Position numbers and translations under genes: made by a program. Below are positions 10,897 through 20,559 of a stretch of DNA of 64,000 nt, piece by piece (the stretch's first letter is position 1; every line of letters starts with the position of its first letter). The notes below the pieces were generated by a model, which searched no databases, had not been told where the DNA came from, and saw only the letters and a program-made list of their open reading frames with translations. The DNA is from Takakia lepidozioides (lineage: Eukaryota; Streptophyta; Takakiopsida; Takakiales; Takakiaceae). The stretch spans positions 59,396,001 to 59,460,000 of the forward strand of contig CM060733.1 in assembly GCA_030704615.1 (NCBI GenBank). Reading direction: 5' to 3'.

Positions 10897-11370
10897 GTGG
10901 TAGTCAAGCTGGAGAGGGTTCCTTCTACAATACGAAAGAGAAGAAAGTCTCTTTGTTTTATTTCCCTTAGAGAGAGACGCAGAGCAAGAGAGCAAATGAC
11001 GAGGCGTCGTTTGTTGGAGAACACAGGGCCAAGGCAGCAGGTGAACGCGGAGACTGATTCACAAGAGCAGACCGAGACTGAGGCAGCGGCTATGATACAG
11101 TCGGCGATAACAGTGCGCGTTGGAAACCAGCCTGTGGATGCAGATGACTCGCAGGGAAACTGAAGGAGGTGGAAGTACGAGGAACGCTGAACCGAGAGAA
11201 GGTCCAGAAACCCTAGAGCAGACAGAATTTCCAGCAAATGTGAGAGGGAAGAGGAAAGCTGCAGAAGGGGATCCAATTTCAAAACCTAAGAAGGCGCCAG
11301 TAAGTTTTCTCTAATTTACATTTCATTATTGAAGATCTGCGTAGAGATTGAGTGGAATGTCCCAGAAAGG

Positions 11371-12105
11371 GATTGTCGCTACCGACCATCACCATGAAAC
11401 AACGGTGATTTGCTTTCTACTCCTCTGTTAAGGGTTTACCGCACAATGAATGGGTGACTGACGGTACCGTCATTCACTATTGTTCAGATCATACAGTCTG
11501 TCTGATTGCCTTTCAAGCAGTCATTCCTCTTCTCTTCTTTAGTAGGAACATTTGATTGAAGTCTACTGAATTGCGAGCGTCGTTAACGCCATTCGATTCT
11601 CCTCATGAGATTTATGTACCTATGTGTTTGAAGAGAGAGTGAGGGTCGGCATATTCAGTCATATTGTTTTGCAATGCATTTTCTTTGTTTGAGGTTGAAC
11701 AGATAGAGAAGTGGAAAGGCGGCACTGCCAATCAAAGATTTGAAGACCATACTGTAGATTCAGGTAGAGTATCGATTGGAAAGTACTCTCGACATAGACA
11801 AGAAACAGTGAATGCTTGCGACGTTCATCACAATGGAGTCAATCTGAATAATCTGCACTTACTGTCCGCCCTAAACTATACTGAATGTCGTTGCCGCCAA
11901 TCACTTACACATATATGTCATTGCACAACAACGATCCGGCAGGTCCCACTCTTTTGTGATTGTCGTTAACGCCGTTCGCTCTTGCTCAAAACCTTTCTAT
12001 TCTTGTGTCCCTAGAATCATAGTGTTTTGTTTTGAATTCGGCAGGATCAGCTTTGCTTGTGTAGATGGTTCTGAAGTGATGGTCGTTACCGCCGTTCACT
12101 ATTTG
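11371..12105. repeat. Degenerate palindromes in the first intron of copy 1
   Basis: Short inverted repeats related to the GTCGTTGACGAC family recur: 11371-11390 (GATTGTCG/CGACCATC), 11460-11471 (GACGGTACCGTC, perfect), about 11578-11595 (CGTCGTTAACGCC), 11881-11904 (CTGAATGTCGTTGCCGCC), 11957-11980 (GATTGTCGTTAACGCC) and 12076-12101 (GATGGTCGTTACCGCC). All lie between the exons ending at 11299 and starting at 12142. They look like older, eroded copies of the units at 13.97-14.75 kb. Confidence 0.55.
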
Positions 12106-12141
12106 CACATTACTCAGTCAGATTTGAATGGCATCGTGCAG

Positions 12142-12768
12142 AAAACTGTGAGGTCCAAGCCTACAGGATCAGAGGGGAAAGGATCTGGAGATGGGACGAG
12201 TCTGGAAAAAGCTCAGAGAATAACGATGAAGCAGATGAATCTGAAGTGCATTACCTTGACAAGGTGAAAGAACTCATGTCATTCCAGAAGGTAAACTCTC
12301 AGGAGGTTATAAGGGACATGCTCGTATCTGGAGGGCGTCTGGACATCCCTCTATGCCGGATGATATCTATGCCTGTTGTGCGTCCACCTCTTTCCCATGA
12401 CATAACAAAATTGGAGAGTGATTTCGTGCATGGATACAGACTTGGTGCACAAATTTTTTATGTGTCACTGACGGATATAAATGGGAAAAGCACATTAGTG
12501 TCTCCAGAGATCAGTGATACCTGGGATGAGTGCTGGAAAGATGCTAATGAGGAGTTCGAGCTGGGCCTCATGATGGGAAAGAACACCCAGCAATTCTGCA
12601 ACCACATGTTCTACGTCTGGGACGACAACCACCGATTGCTGGCATGGATGGGATACATTCAGATACATCATGCGAAAGACAAAGACAAGCATGTTGCTGT
12701 GGAGGCAATGGTTTTGGATCCAGGAAACGACATCGCTAGGCTTCTTACAGCTATGCACGACGTGAACA
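12142..12768 (+). CDS. ParB-like domain exon of copy 1
   Basis: The frame runs from the acceptor CAG at 12139-12141 to a GTAAGT donor at 12769. It starts with an acidic stretch (SSENNDEADESEV) and then HYLDKVKELMSF. Next comes an IPLCRMISMPVVRPP segment, a helix-rich stretch, and MFYVWDDNHRLLAWMGYIQ. In ParB/Srx-fold proteins a strand pair of the type PivvR is followed by a strand-turn-helix of the type vvDGnhRlaAa..lG. The DDNHRLLAW motif fits that place. ParB-like domains fused or adjacent to N6/N4 methyltransferases are known from bacterial mobile elements and phages. I have not seen this described in plants. The call is motif-based and should be tested by profile search. Confidence 0.45.
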
Positions 12769-13965
12769 AGTAAGTCATCCTAGAGACTTCATTCCCTCTG
12801 TAGTGTCTTGTTAATCCCAAAAAAACAGTGTTAAGGAATGCAATGTTTCCAATGTTTTTGCAGATCGACAAAGAAATTGCATGTGACAACAAGCTTGGTC
12901 CACACACTATTCCAAATTCAGAGGATTGGTCTGATGAAGCTGGATGATTTTTGGACAGTACTCCCCCCCCAATATAATCAAGAAGTGCGAAACAGGAAGA
13001 GCTGCAGGCACTTGGTATTCTTTGACTCGAGAGGCGTTTCTAGAGTACATGTATGTGGTAAGCCCGAGTCTGTACTCAGTTTACTTTTCGAATACATGTT
13101 TGTAGTTCCTTCGGTGCTAATCACTATTTGAATCAATGTAGCAAGAACTGGCAGAGGCAGCTGAGAAGGGAAAATCCGAATATTACCGCACTACACCAGA
13201 AGAACTAAGGACATCAAAGGGTGTGGAAGCAACAATAAAAAAGGAGTTTGAAATGCGAAAAACCAAATTGATGTCCGCCTTCGGAAAGCAGCTTCGAATA
13301 GTAGATCCTGGACTTGGTTCTGAGTTCCTTCAGCAGATCAAATCTCACTATGACAAGCATGTGCACCCGGAGATGCAGCAGGAGAAATTGCACCGGCTGG
13401 CCATATCCATGGTCGACCCACAAACAAAAATAAGGTGGCTGGAGATATGGAACTCAGATCAAACAGTAAATGACTTGAATCAGTTCCCAAAGAGCACCAT
13501 ACAACCTGGCACAAAGGTGGAAGGAATCAGTGATTTGGTGTTTGATAACTGGCTCCACAAGGCTACATTTTGGAGTCAGGTGTGTATTCAAATAAGCCGT
13601 TTTCTTTTCTTCAATTATGTGATGAATATCTTATTTGCAATACTGACAAATATACAATTTGCAGCTCGAAAAGCGCGCCGTCATTGTGCTGGATCAAACT
13701 TTGAAGGACTTGAACATTTCGATCGTTTCCCCTCCCCAAATGTCATTGGAGGCATACATAAGGAAGTGGAGAGGTCTCACCTGGAGATACTGTTTTTTTC
13801 GGGAGTTCTCCAAAGATGGTAACATTTTACGGTCCAACGACTTTGACAGTTAGGTTGGAGGAGAGTGGGCCATGATGCGAGTTGTGTACAGGTGCAATAT
13901 CATACTGGAAACTCTACTGCAGTTTTTGGGAAATAATTTGGCTTCATAAGGATTGTAATCATAGA

Positions 13966-14770
13966 TCCAAATTGAATGTCGTTGACGACATTCACTTCTT
14001 TGTCTGAGTCATTCTTAAGCGAGAATTTGAATTCACCTGGATTAGGAGCTTAGGGTGTATTTATAGTGTCCCTGATTAGAATTGATAATGTCCCTGAATG
14101 GCGTTGACGACATTCACATCCAGAGTTGTTAAGAGGTCCTCAGAGTTATGTAAGTTTTTGTAATGTCCATAGAGTTTACAGTGAGGGTTCCTCACTCCAG
14201 TTTGCTGAATGTCAATGCAAACATTCAGTTGTTCTGCAATGCTTTTGCCTCTTGCGAGAAATCTTGAGGCTTGATTAGCTGTGTTATCAGAGATCCAAAG
14301 TGAATGTCGTTGACGACATTCACTTCTATGTCTGTGTCATTCACCAGCGACAATTTGAATTTACATGGATTAGGAGCTTAGGGTGTATTTATTGGTTCCT
14401 TGTTCGGAATTTTGTGAATGGCGTTGACGCCATTCACATCCAGTGTTATTATGAGGTCCTCAGTGTTATGTACGTTTTGAATGTCCATTGAGTTTTTAGG
14501 GAGGGTTCCTTACTCGAGTTTCTGAATGTCGTTGCCGACATTCAGTTTCCATCCAATGATTTTGCCTCTTTTGAGAAATCATTAGGCTTGATTAGCAGTG
14601 TATTCACAAATCCAAAGTGAATGACGTTGACGACATTCACTTCTATGTCTGTGTCATTCCAAAGCAAGAGTTTGCATTCACGTGGATTAGGGTGTATTTG
14701 CAGTATCATTGAATGGAATTTTTTGAATGGCGTTGACGACATTCACATCCAGAGCTGTCGCGTGGTCCTG
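13966..14770. repeat. Palindrome array in an intron: about 320-bp unit repeated about 2.4 times, three palindromes per unit
   Basis: Eight palindromes lie at 13973-13994, 14095-14116, 14205-14228, 14298-14325, 14414-14437, 14522-14545, 14615-14642 and 14724-14745. The best has 13-bp perfect arms around a central TG. The core is ATGTCGTTGACGACAT or a variant. The member at 14414 reads GGCGT/ACGCC where others read GTCGT/ACGAC, so both arms changed together. The sequence between them repeats with a period of about 317-326 bp (GATCCAAA before and CTTCTATGTCTG after the first palindrome of each unit). The array fills most of the intron between the exons ending at 13818 and starting at 14888. Confidence 0.9.
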
Positions 14771-15654
14771 AGAGCTCCTTGGAGCAGTTCTCAGAGCCAT
14801 TTCATTCCATGTTTTTTTCATTTTGTGCTACTTGCATCTTACTCACTTCGCGCTTTGGTGGGTTGGGATTTATCTCCTGTTTAACAGGTACACGAAATAT
14901 GTGCTTATGGAAGGAAATCACCTGAGCGGTATTCCAGACTATCTTGACATGTGGTCGGACCCTGCAAACGATCCAACCATGTATACTGCAGGGATATTGA
15001 AGGACTGGAGTCCTTCTCACTTCAGAGACTGTGGCTGGTACCTTGACTGCCCACCTTTCAAGAACAGCACATGAAATATTTGAACAATAATACTGAGATG
15101 CTGGCGCCTCTGACTGACGAGCAGTACCAAAGAAACATAGCAACATTGGCTGCCAAGGAGCCTGATGCTCAGGGAACGCCGCAGAAGGGAAAGAAGGCGG
15201 GCCGCAAACCAAAAGACAAGGCTCTGATGTCATAGCCATCTCACCAGCAAAGCCAAAGGACAAAGACAAGTCCAAAGAGAAGGAAAAGGACAAGGATGAA
15301 GGAAGGAGAAAGAAAAGGAGATGGAGAAGGAAAAGGAGAGTGTGTAGACTTCACTGCTGGAAGATATACCCGCACAGTTCAGTGCGTGTTCGATGCCAAG
15401 CCACACCCTTCCCGTTCTGATTCGGCAGGAGAGATTAAAATTGTCAATGAGGGTTGGCTGGCGATGATGCAGAGTCGAAAGAGAGGATACACTGGGGTGC
15501 CTTCGCCTACCTGGGACAACATAATCTCATTCCTCAATCTGGTGAGAATTCCAGTTTCTTTCCTTTTTCTCTGAAAGTTTCATTGGCAGTATTTCAGTCT
15601 GGTTCTTTGAAAACATTCTTGCCATCGTTCTTAAAATAAACATGTCTGTTGCAG

Positions 15655-17101
15655 GTGAGCACTGGTCCCACCTTCGTGTGCGGTGTGCAGAAAACATATG
15701 CGGCTGACATTGTCATTCTCGACATCCCGGATGGCCAGGCTGTGCCAGAAGTTCTTCCAAAGGGCAAGACGCCAGGCTGGAACAAATTCGAGGACAACTA
15801 CTGGAGTTGGGTGTTCGGGTTCTGTAATAATTTCCTCTCTGATGCAGGGACACTTCTGCTTTTTCAGTCATGTGACAAAGATAGTCGTCGGGCATTGGCA
15901 TCATACCTGAAGTCTTCAGGGTTTGAAGTTTTGCGCACATGGAATTGTGTGAACAGCCTCTACCTTGTGAAAGGGGGTTTCCCTGGTCAGCTGGTATGCC
16001 GTCTCCCTTCTGCTTGTGCTTTCATGATGAGTTTCAATGTTCTCTGCAGCTCCACTCTAGAAGAATCTGTCATGATCGACACCGATCATCACCGATTCGT
16101 GATAAAAATGATTGTTTTATGCCTGAGTTCTGAATAGCCGATGTACACACTTCCACTATAGATTGTGTTTACCACACTAACCTGCTATCTTTGGCAGACG
16201 AGGATGTTCGAGGCGATCTGCCTGCGGAGGATTCGCACCTCAAAGACACCATCCTCCATCCGCAACTTTGAGATTTCTGACCAGGGTTGTTTCGTCAACC
16301 CCCCCTATGAGCCGCATGTCGATGACATTTTGTACAACTTCATGCAGTCCAGTCAGACTCTGAAGAGACCAGATGGCACTCCCTGGAGAGGTGCAAAGGA
16401 AAAATCCCCAGCGTTCATGCAAATACTGCTGGAGTCATGCAGCCACCACTCTGCACGGGTGGTCGATCTTTCTGTGTCCACAGGTTCGTTCTCTCCCTTC
16501 CGAATTGATTTTCTTTCACCAGTTCCATTTGCTTAAATCCCCCCACCAAACTGTTCATGTCCTCCTGTCTGGTGCAGGAGCAACTTACCATGCATGCAAG
16601 GCAGGCGGAAGAAGCCTTTTTGGCATGGAGGGTGATTCTGACCTCTACAACACAGTGCTCCTCCCCCTTTTGTCTGGCTCCACTTCAGGCACACAGACTG
16701 ATCGGATTCAAATTCGAAATGATGACGATCCCGAAGATAAGCAGGTCGACAACGACTTTTCATGTGAGTAAGTGCTAAACCCACTTTGGGAGCCATACTC
16801 AATTTCTCAATAACATCAAAGTTACAGTAATAACTTTTTCAGGCTGTCTTTCAGGAAAGGCAGCGGTGGATCTTCAGGAGATACAGTCATTTGTGGCGAG
16901 TCTGTTTTCGACAGCCCCCTTTCCAATTTTCTGCTTCCTGATTATGCCGAAGCAATGGCACTTCACGCGGCCGAGTCCCTATCCCCTGACTTTTTACTGC
17001 CCGGCCGTAGGTGTAGCCAGCGTAGATCCGGAGTTCTTAAATACTTAGACTTAGATGCAGAGGAAGCGGGGATACATTGTACTGACTCTGAGTCAGACTG
17101 A
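15655..17101 (+). CDS. N6/N4 methyltransferase-like domain of copy 1 (four exons)
   Basis: Spliced, these exons are open to the stop at 17099-17101. Block order matches the permuted beta-class DNA methyltransferases (N6_N4_Mtase family). First is ADIVILDIPDG, where that family has the catalytic DPPY motif. Next is a helix and strand, NNFLSDAGTLLLFQS, matching LkpgG.l.vf. Then come SGFEVLRTWNCV and MFEAICLRRI, matching the hE.i..frk stretch. Last is VVDLSVSTGATYHACKAGGR followed by FGMEGDSDLY, matching the SAM-binding motif I and the GiE.D..Y helix. NPPY also occurs at about 16298-16309 but not in the usual place. Both signature motifs are altered (DIPDG for DPPY, DLSVSTGAT for DPFaGsGTT). An active enzyme, a changed specificity or a binding-only protein are all possible. 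Confidence 0.55.
16072..16089. repeat. Short palindrome in intron of copy 1
   Basis: ATGATCG and CGATCAT form 7-bp perfect arms around ACAC, in the intron between exons 15655-15993 and 16198-16483. It may be an eroded member of the palindrome family. Confidence 0.4.
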
Positions 17102-17134
17102 ACTATGTTCTTTTAATATTCTGTTTCATCCTCT

Positions 17135-17600
17135 TTGGAAAACGTTGAATCCCCTTCCTCCACCGTTGTTGTTCCTTTGGAAAGAAAAATAATCAAAGAA
17201 TCAACTACCATTTATATTGCAATATGTATGAATCCATCTCACAAACCTCCCTCACTCTTGTCATATCCATTGTGCTTTCATCTACAGTGTATTCATGCGT
17301 GCTCCATTCATGAATGTTTTCCTTTGTTCAACATCCATTGTACATTCATCCTCTGTACTCTTTAATCCACCCCACAAACCTACCACACTCATGTCATATA
17401 CGTTGTGCATTCGTCTAAAGTTTTAGTCATGCATCTTCCTGTCATGAATGTTTTTCATTGCTCAACATCCATTATACATTCATCCATTTGACTCTTATCC
17501 ATCCCTCATTCATCCATCTACATTCATTTTTCACACTCATCCATCTGTTTATCATCCAACTGTACATTCATCCATCCTTTATTCATCTGTTGCTTTCAGG
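17135..17600. repeat. Simple (CATTCATC)-type repeat region
   Basis: This is pyrimidine/AT-rich 3' flank of the methyltransferase-like gene, with many CATTCATC, CCATC and TCATCC words. No gene is visible. Confidence 0.5.
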
Positions 17601-18025
17601 TGGGAATGACCACTGCCTTTTATTATGTCGTCCAGCTTGTTTCCGCGGTAAAGGGTGTCAATCCGCGGGAATACACTCCACTTCTTCTTGGGCGCGTGGT
17701 GACGCAGTCTTCAAGTGTGATGACGTGGAGTAAGCCCCGTGATGTGGCATTGGCGCAAGGTGACATGGCGTGAGCGTAGTTGCGCTCACGTGACCAGGCT
17801 CACGCCGAGGCATCCCCTGGAGTTCAACGCCATGGATACTCAATTGAAGATCATGAATTACAGGCAAACGACTAACGATGGGGCTACTTTTGCACCCGAC
17901 CTCTTGATCTATCGACTTCAGATGTTGGGACTTGTATGATTGAAGACCAAACGATGATCTTATTGGGTGGATACTTGTCAGCTATCTGGTGTTAGAGGGA
18001 CCTAATCACCAGCTAAGGGGACGAT
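17600..18025 (+). pseudogene. Second Gypsy pol 3' remnant
   Basis: The block ending TTNDGATFAPDLLIYRLQ (about 17867-17920) corresponds to TNDGATLASGLLIYRV at the end of the Gypsy pol in the 0-1 kb copy. The purine tract CAGCTAAGGGGACGA (18010-18024) matches its polypurine tract. Upstream coding sequence is too diverged to follow. Confidence 0.6.
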
Positions 18026-18563
18026 TGTGGTATAGCTTTCTAAGATTGTGTGCTTAGATTGTGTGGTGGACAACGATGTATGTTGTGGCACAATGCTTAG
18101 GTGCACGACAGGTGTCATGGTTTTAGTCACGGTTATCTATAATTACTTACTTCTAGATAACTAGGATATTTTAGATATTTATATTTATATTTTGTGTGTT
18201 GGGACTTCATTTGGTCTCATATGCCAAGTGAGGTGTCGAGCCTCACTTGGGACATGGAGATAGGTTTTCCCCTTGTGAGGATGGAGGAGGCTCATCTTCT
18301 TGTAGATGAGCCTCCATGAGTCTCTCTTACCTCCATAACTCTAGGTATTGAGAGGGAATGTGTTGAGGGCTTTGTAGGGTGGATTTCCTTAGCAAGGGTG
18401 CCATTGGCTTGACTTAGTTTATGTGATTGAGTGGATTCATGAGTGGAGGGTTTCCATTGTGTTCACTTTCATTATCATTGTGATATAGCTTTCTAGGATT
18501 GTGTGCTTAGATTGTGTGGTGGACAACAATATATGTTGTGGCACGATGCTTAAGTGCACGACA
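18026..18563 (+). repeat. Second Gypsy 3' LTR region with the same A-B-A layout
   Basis: Block A' (18026-18110, 85 bp, TGTGGTATAG...CACGACA) is followed by block B' (18111-18478, containing TGTCATGG near its start and ending in TTATCA), then by a second full A' (18479-18563, 85 bp). I count six differences between the two A' copies, all transitions. The arrangement matches the element at 925-1630. Confidence 0.65.
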
Positions 18564-18570
18564 CTACCTT

Positions 18571-18720
18571 TGAGCTGATGGCGTCAATGCCGGAGACACA
18601 CCCACAAAAAATAAAATAAAAATGATTTTGTTTTTTAATATTCAAGTGATTTTAAGCATACCTTGAAGCTGATGGCGCGAACGCCATCTGGAGCACAAAA
18701 AAATAAAAATAAAAACTTTA
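18571..18720. repeat. Pair of GATGGCG palindromes in a tandem duplicate
   Basis: Two successive stretches (from about 18571 and 18666) share a GCTGATGGCG...GCC core followed by an A-rich tail. The second has perfect 7-bp arms GATGGCG/CGCCATC (18671-18688). The core resembles the GGCGT/ACGCC variant of the intron palindromes at 14414. Confidence 0.5.
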
Positions 18721-19570
18721 ATTGAGCTTTTAAAAATTCTAATAAATTTCATCAACTTAGAGAAAACGTTGTTGCTGCTCTCCACTCCAAATGTGTCTAA
18801 TCGCATTATATTTTGGATACACAGAGCTCGTCTCATTAAATCCAAGAACGAGGTTCTTTGCAACATTCATCATTTTTTTTTTAATGACCAAAATTGACTA
18901 TCAACGTGTAACAAAATAAAACAAAAATAAACTTAATTCTGTCAATGTCATTCATTTGTTTTCTGAAAACTTGAATCAAATTCATTGATTTCTCATATAT
19001 CCAACTCATTTGTTGGCCCTGCCCTCAGGCAGAGACTACGCAATTGGTTTCTCCCGCTTGTCGCGGGACCAACTTTTCGCGCGACCAATGTTTTTGTTGG
19101 ATGACAATGATTGTCATTGTCACATTGACATCCATTGTCCATTAACAAAGATTGTCATCCATTGGCACACCCTTACCGTCGTATCCATAGCACAGTAGGC
19201 ATGAAACGATGAGGAATTAGGATACAGTGAAGCTGATAAGCGTAGAGGGTTTTGAGTTCATGATATTGACCGCAAGGCTGCACTCGTCTCCAACACTCTT
19301 AAAAACATGCTTACTTCAACTGGTACACAACTTTTTCTTTCCTTGTTTTCCATTGCTATGCGTCTACTCTGTGCACGTCTGCCAAATGCATGTTTCTCTT
19401 TTCGTGGCCTCTTTTGATTTCTTGAAGGTTATTGTGCCCGTTGTCCCCCTCTTCTTTCCTTAACTGCTTCGTGTCTATCCTCCTTGCTTTTTGTCTACAA
19501 ATGGTGTTCACAAAGTCTTATGTAGTCAAATGTAAGTGTGAAATGCACTTAGGGTTCATTCCTACATTTG
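18721..19570. other. AT-rich spacer, no gene seen
   Basis: I see no supported coding region. A local ACAATGATTGTCATTGT inverted stretch occurs near 19104-19120. Confidence 0.4.
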
Positions 19571-20420
19571 GGACTGATTGTGAATGAAGAGAATGTATTC
19601 GTAAGATTGTGTTTGTCGTAGCCTTGTGGCCATAGATCCTACCCCCAGGTTGGACGGACACATAGGGAATTAGGCACTACCTTTGTGAAGGGCTCATTCC
19701 AGTAGTGTAACTTACCTCGATATAAACAATTAGTTTGGGCTTTCCAGATATCCTTTAGAAAGACCTTCGCTCAAGCATCGATGGCTGTGATGAGCAGCCC
19801 AAAAGTTAGATCCGAACAGGGCCAAGGCAGCTCAGCCTCGAGATTTTCAAAGTTGGTGAACAGAGGTGCAGGAACCATGTTTTTGATGGACCTGAAAAGG
19901 GTCAGTCTCTGGTGAGAATACCCCGGACAATGTATAACAAATGTATAACATGTTGTCGTTAGGCTGACCACACATCGGGTAATTACAATCTTCTCTTCCT
20001 CTTTGTATGCATCTTCTTTTTGTTCAAATGTAGAATCCCCAGTCTGAGTTTAAAATTCAGTCTGGTGGTAAGGGTAGGCAGGCCCTTGGGATCAATCCTT
20101 AAGGTCTTTGTCCATGTCACAGACTGGATACAAGTTCAGCGAAGCTTTATGCCTAACTTTATTTTCATCTGACAGTCTTTGAGCATCAGACATAGTTTTG
20201 AACAACCAGTCCAGGTCAGCTTCATCCAATAGGATACTTGAATATCTCTCTACCATTTTGGTCAAGACTTGGCCTGCTTAACAGGACTGTCTTGATTCTA
20301 AGAAATAGAGTCGATTATCCCCTTAAGCTCTCGACATGATGAATGCAGGTCGGACAGTGAGGTTATTTGACAACACACGCCTAACACCGTATACCCTCAC
20401 AAATAGAGGGTAAAGGTGCC
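19571..20420 (-). mobile_element. LINE (non-LTR retrotransposon) 3' fragment
   Basis: On the minus strand the frame contains CPGYSHQRLTLFRSIKNMVP and APLFTNFENLEAE. These match the region after the reverse transcriptase in the plus-strand LINE at 45.7-46.8 kb, which ends in a Cys/His zf-RVT-like motif. Sequence matching its EVRQKTSLNLFP block and KQDRPVKQAKSWQ block is also present toward 20.1-20.35 kb. Frames are broken throughout. Confidence 0.7.
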
Positions 20421-20506
20421 CAGCTCTAAGTCAGCCTTTCATATGAATATGAATTGTCTGTTGTCTAGGTTGCTTTGAATGCTCCTAGACATCCTGCAAT
20501 TCTGCA

Positions 20507-20509
<3 letters not shown>

Positions 20510-20555
<46 letters not shown>
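20510..20555. repeat. (AG)n microsatellite
   Basis: An uninterrupted AG dinucleotide run of about 46 bp. Confidence 0.95.
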
Positions 20556-20556
<1 letters not shown>

Positions 20557-20559
20557 ATT

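Larger units (their letters stand above)
11120..17101 (+). pseudogene. ParB-like / N6-N4 methyltransferase fusion gene, copy 1 (multi-exon, frame-broken)
   Basis: Proposed exons are 11120(or earlier)-11299, 12142-12768, 12864-13050, 13142-13579, 13665-13818, 14888-15541, 15655-15993, 16198-16483, 16578-16767 and 16843-17101. All have GT donors and AG acceptors. Most junctions keep phase: 12768/12864, 13050/13142, 13579/13665, 15541/15655, 15993/16198, 16483/16578 and 16767/16843. Phase fails at exon 1/2 and at 13818/14888. Exon 14888-15541 needs frame shifts near 15071 and again between about 15230 and 15300. The product would be roughly 900 residues: basic N-terminus, ParB-like module, an uncharacterised middle, a Lys-rich linker (KDKDKSKEK), the methyltransferase module and an acidic tail (DLDAEEAG...DSESD). 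It is either a decaying gene or carries sequence errors. Confidence 0.6.

Noticed and set aside
10860-11282. 140-codon minus-strand frame
   Set aside because: It lies opposite the first exon of the methyltransferase-like gene, is leucine/serine-rich and has no motif.
13966-14770. CRISPR array
   Set aside because: Units are about 93-123 bp apart, the spacers are themselves repeated, and the repeats are palindromes in an intron of a plant gene.
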